Below, one piece after another: positions 48,376 to 50,560 of a stretch of 50,560 nt of DNA. The stretch's first letter is position 1. Every line of letters begins with the position of its first letter. The position numbers and the translations under genes are program-made. The DNA is from Brasilonema sp. CT11 (lineage in GTDB: Bacteria; Cyanobacteriota; Cyanobacteriia; Cyanobacteriales; Nostocaceae): positions 1-50,560 of the forward strand of contig NZ_JABXYX010000052.1 of assembly GCF_017982655.1 (NCBI RefSeq), given 5' to 3'. Under the pieces are notes generated by a model that did not search any database, was not told the DNA's origin, and saw only the letters and a program-made list of their open reading frames with translations.

Positions 48376-50560
48376 TTACAATTGGAAAACCCAGCGACGA
48401 AAGAGTTCTACGATAATGCGCCAGCGTTCCTCAATTTCTTCAACGACATCATGACGCTTTAATGTATTGAGCGCTTCTTGCAAAGCGGCAATTTCTATAT
48501 TTGTACAATCAGATAACGCTGTAATACTTAATCCTTGTGGTGATGACGCTAACGCCCGAAGTATCGCCTGCTGACCAGCAGCACCCCGCGCCGCCTGACC
48601 CCAAACGCCATCAAAGTAGTAACGTCCACGCTGGAAAAACTCAGAGTCGTTGACAACTGCCTCAACATCCCCTATTGTGAGATTATTATCTCGGGCGCGT
48701 CCTGTGTTAAAAACTTGGTCATTGTAACGGCGGACGAGTTGAAAAGCGACAAGTTGTACTAAATAAGGTTGTCCGTGGGTGAGTTCGTAGATTTTATCAA
48801 GGGCTTCCGGCGTGTAGTCGAGGGGAAAATCTTCGATAGATGGATTTGCAAGAATTTGGTGAGTCGCCCCGGCTTCCATAAAGCCAACTTTGATTGTGAT
48901 CACACTGGCGAAGAAAGGTTGAAAGTAATCGGCTGTCATCTCCTCCAAGGTGTGTAAACCTGCCAGAACAAAGGCGATTTTAGAGCTTTTCTGCGTCAAC
49001 CCCCGGAGATATCCCATAAAATCTAGAGGAATTTTTCCCGCCGACATCAGTTCCTCGATTTTCTCGAACTCGTCTAAAGCGATTATTAAACCCTTAGTTC
49101 CAAGTTCTTGCTCCACCTGTGTCAAGTATCTTCTAAACGTTGGTTGCGGAAGACTCAGCAAATCCTCATTGCTTGGAGGTGGAATTTGCATCACTTCAGA
49201 AATAGCATCAGAAATCGCCATCAGCACTTCTACAACTCCTTGGGAAGCATCTGCAACTTCTAAAAGGTTGACATAAGCTACTTGTACACCTGCTTCTACA
49301 AAACTGGCGACATTCCGCAGGATGGAAGTTTTGCCCATCCGCCTGTGTCCGTAGATAACCACAGATTGGAGTTGAGAACCCCTCATCCACAACTCCTGCA
49401 ACTGTCTGATCAAATCTTCTCGTCCAACAAAGCGATCGCCTACAACTGGATCGCCAATGATGTAAGGATTACTCACAGGCTTGGTGATGGAAATTTTCCC
49501 GACTTCCTTGGCTATTCCCTCCAAGGCTTTTCTCCAAGTCTGGGCAATGTCCACAATTAACCCGCGTTCAGCTTGCGGCAGAGTATCAGCATTATCTAGA
49601 ATTTCTGTGAGTTCCCCTAAAGCACGGTTGAGGGCTAAGGAACGTTGATAAGCAGACTGACTGCGCTGTATAATCTTGGCATTCTCAACGACAGAACGTA
49701 GAGATGTGAGAGTTTGCCAGGTGATTGGGCGCAGCAGAGGTTCTTGTGGAAAGGGAGGAATTTCAACTGTAGCGATCGCGTTTGGTTCTTTTGCTTCGTC
49801 AAAGGATGCTAGAGTTTGGGCGAGGGTGAACATTTCTTCACCGTAGGGAAGAGAACGCACGACTGCAAAAGCCTCCTGAGCTTTCGCTGGTTCTTTTTCA
49901 TGCAGATACCAGAAACCAGCTGCAGTAGCACGGGCAGGAGTGTCTAGACGAGTGTCTACTCTTAAGGAAAGGGAGAAAGGCTCATTCAGATAACGAAAAC
50001 ATAAAAAGCCTCTAAGAAGCTGTAAGTTAATTTGTGCGCTTAAAGAAGCTGAAGCAAAACCTACTAATTTCCAATCAAAAGGGGCTTCAGCTAGCTGAAC
50101 GACACGAAAGACGACTTGCTCTAAAGGCGTTTTTGCTAGCACTTGATTGACAGCTTGAATCACGGGGATGAATTGAAGAGTGTAAGCCAGCAGTTGGTTG
50201 GCATTATGCAAACCAGTCTCCCAGTCTTGACGCAGCCAATTTTTCAACCGAGAAGACAGGGAGTAAAGGGGAAGTGGAGTAATATGGGCAATTTGCCATT
50301 GTCTGTGGGGCGATCGCACAACAAGAGGTAACCCCAAAAGCCAATTTTCCGGACGGAGTATCGCCACGCCTAACGCCACGCCAAACGCCACGCCAAACAC
50401 CACGCGGCCCGCCACGCGGCTCGCCACGCCAAACGCCGCGTCCAACGCCACGCCGCCCGCCACGCCACACGCCACGCCAAACGCCACGCCACCCGCCACG
50501 CCACACGCCACGCCGCACGCCACACCCAACCCCACGACACACGCCACGCACACCCCACCC
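48376..50560 (-). CDS. AAA/STAND-like ATPase with GVAx repeat N-terminus (5' end outside window)
   Basis: At least 725 residues; the frame runs to the right edge. The order is: a tetrapeptide array (GVAC, GVAG, GVAF...) for about 65 residues; a hydrophobic/helical region of about 250 residues (LKNWLRQDWETGLHNANQLLAYTLQF...); then the ATPase. The ATPase has DRFVGREDLIRQLQELW, Walker A GHRRMGKTS and Walker B GLIIALDEFEKIEEL, followed by VLAGLHTLEEM. A winged-helix-like C-terminus ends the protein (GLSITALSDCTNIEIAALQEALNTLKRHDVVEEIEERW). The core resembles ORC/STAND-type ATPases abundant in cyanobacteria. Role unknown, possibly membrane-associated sensing. Confidence 0.8.
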   Translation of the reverse strand, partial: GGVCVACVVGLGVACGVACGVAGGVAFGVACGVAGGVALDAAFGVASRVAGRVVFGVAFGVALGVAILRPENWLLGLPLVVRSPHRQWQIAHITPLPLYSLSSRLKNWLRQDWETGLHNANQLLAYTLQFIPVIQAVNQVLAKTPLEQVVFRVVQLAEAPFDWKLVGFASASLSAQINLQLLRGFLCFRYLNEPFSLSLRVDTRLDTPARATAAGFWYLHEKEPAKAQEAFAVVRSLPYGEEMFTLAQTLASFDEAKEPNAIATVEIPPFPQEPLLRPITWQTLTSLRSVVENAKIIQRSQSAYQRSLALNRALGELTEILDNADTLPQAERGLIVDIAQTWRKALEGIAKEVGKISITKPVSNPYIIGDPVVGDRFVGREDLIRQLQELWMRGSQLQSVVIYGHRRMGKTSILRNVASFVEAGVQVAYVNLLEVADASQGVVEVLMAISDAISEVMQIPPPSNEDLLSLPQPTFRRYLTQVEQELGTKGLIIALDEFEKIEELMSAGKIPLDFMGYLRGLTQKSSKIAFVLAGLHTLEEMTADYFQPFFASVITIKVGFMEAGATHQILANPSIEDFPLDYTPEALDKIYELTHGQPYLVQLVAFQLVRRYNDQVFNTGRARDNNLTIGDVEAVVNDSEFFQRGRYYFDGVWGQAARGAAGQQAILRALASSPQGLSITALSDCTNIEIAALQEALNTLKRHDVVEEIEERWRIIVELFRRWVFQL
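50362..50551 (-). repeat. Degenerate 12-bp tandem array encoding GVAx
   Basis: Repeats of (minus strand) GGCGTGGCGTTT and variants. All three minus-strand frames are open across it. Extends to the window edge. Confidence 0.8.

Noticed and set aside
50204-50551. Alternative 115- and 62-codon minus frames through the GVAx array
   Set aside because: The 12-bp repeat is open in all frames; only one frame continues into the conserved ATPase.

Overview
The window is a chromosomal segment of a filamentous, probably heterocyst-forming cyanobacterium (order Nostocales). I base this on the frequent HIP1 octamer GCGATCGC (about twenty copies), short tandem heptamer repeats of the Nostocales type, dispersed GTAGGGTGGGC palindromes, a cyanobacterial sucrose synthase, a PatA-type (PATAN-REC) regulator, a Mn-catalase, and a CuA-less third-type terminal oxidase. 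No phage, IS transposase, rRNA or CRISPR array was found. The only RNA features recognised are one tRNA-His and one cobalamin riboswitch.

Layout. 1-11.7 kb: a gene tail at the left edge, a Gfo/Idh/MocA oxidoreductase, a small secreted protein, a HemH-family chelatase ending in seven histidines, an alpha/beta-hydrolase-like protein, an MFS transporter, acetolactate synthase (ilvB) with a zinc-ribbon tail, two exported or anchored proteins of unknown role, a MOSC protein and a lipoprotein nuclease. 12-21 kb: a GH57/DUF3536 carbohydrate enzyme, a Ca2+/H+ antiporter, two peptidoglycan-binding-domain proteins and sucrose synthase. 21.6-25 kb: tRNA-His, a DUF4359 protein, Mn-catalase, then cbiX-cobA, which overlap as TAATG. 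25-28 kb: an Hpt protein and a PATAN-REC response regulator. 28.1-29.5 kb is an AT-rich stretch with no convincing gene.

29.5-37.5 kb is mainly corrin-ring synthesis: cobK, then two toxin-antitoxin pairs with a DUF4926 gene, then a DUF6232 membrane protein and a partner gene that share a motif, then divergent cobL and riboswitch-cobG-cobH-cobI. With cbiX and cobA upstream, seven tetrapyrrole/corrin steps lie within about 14 kb, interrupted by unrelated cassettes. Several of these genes carry in-frame insertions or tails made of dispersed repeats.

37.5-41 kb holds a hairpin-rich repeat element, a hypothetical protein with a repetitive tail, a small ORF and a GST-like protein. 41.2-47.8 kb is a respiratory cluster: two DUF2231 membrane proteins, oxidase subunits II, I and III, and a GMC oxidoreductase. 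Subunit II has lost the CuA ligands and subunit I carries the YSHP motif, so I call it the quinol-type alternative oxidase (ARTO/cox3) rather than a cytochrome c oxidase. The right end holds a small disordered protein and a large AAA ATPase whose N-terminus is a GVAx tetrapeptide repeat cut by the window edge.

Most unusual items: the natural heptahistidine chelatase with a nickel/cobalt-regulator-like palindrome upstream; the DUF6232/GNIIQGS gene pair; in-frame repeat insertions in cobL and cobG; and the CuA-less oxidase with its DUF2231 pair and Cys-rich GMC neighbour. All functions are inferred from reading the sequence; no database search was possible.
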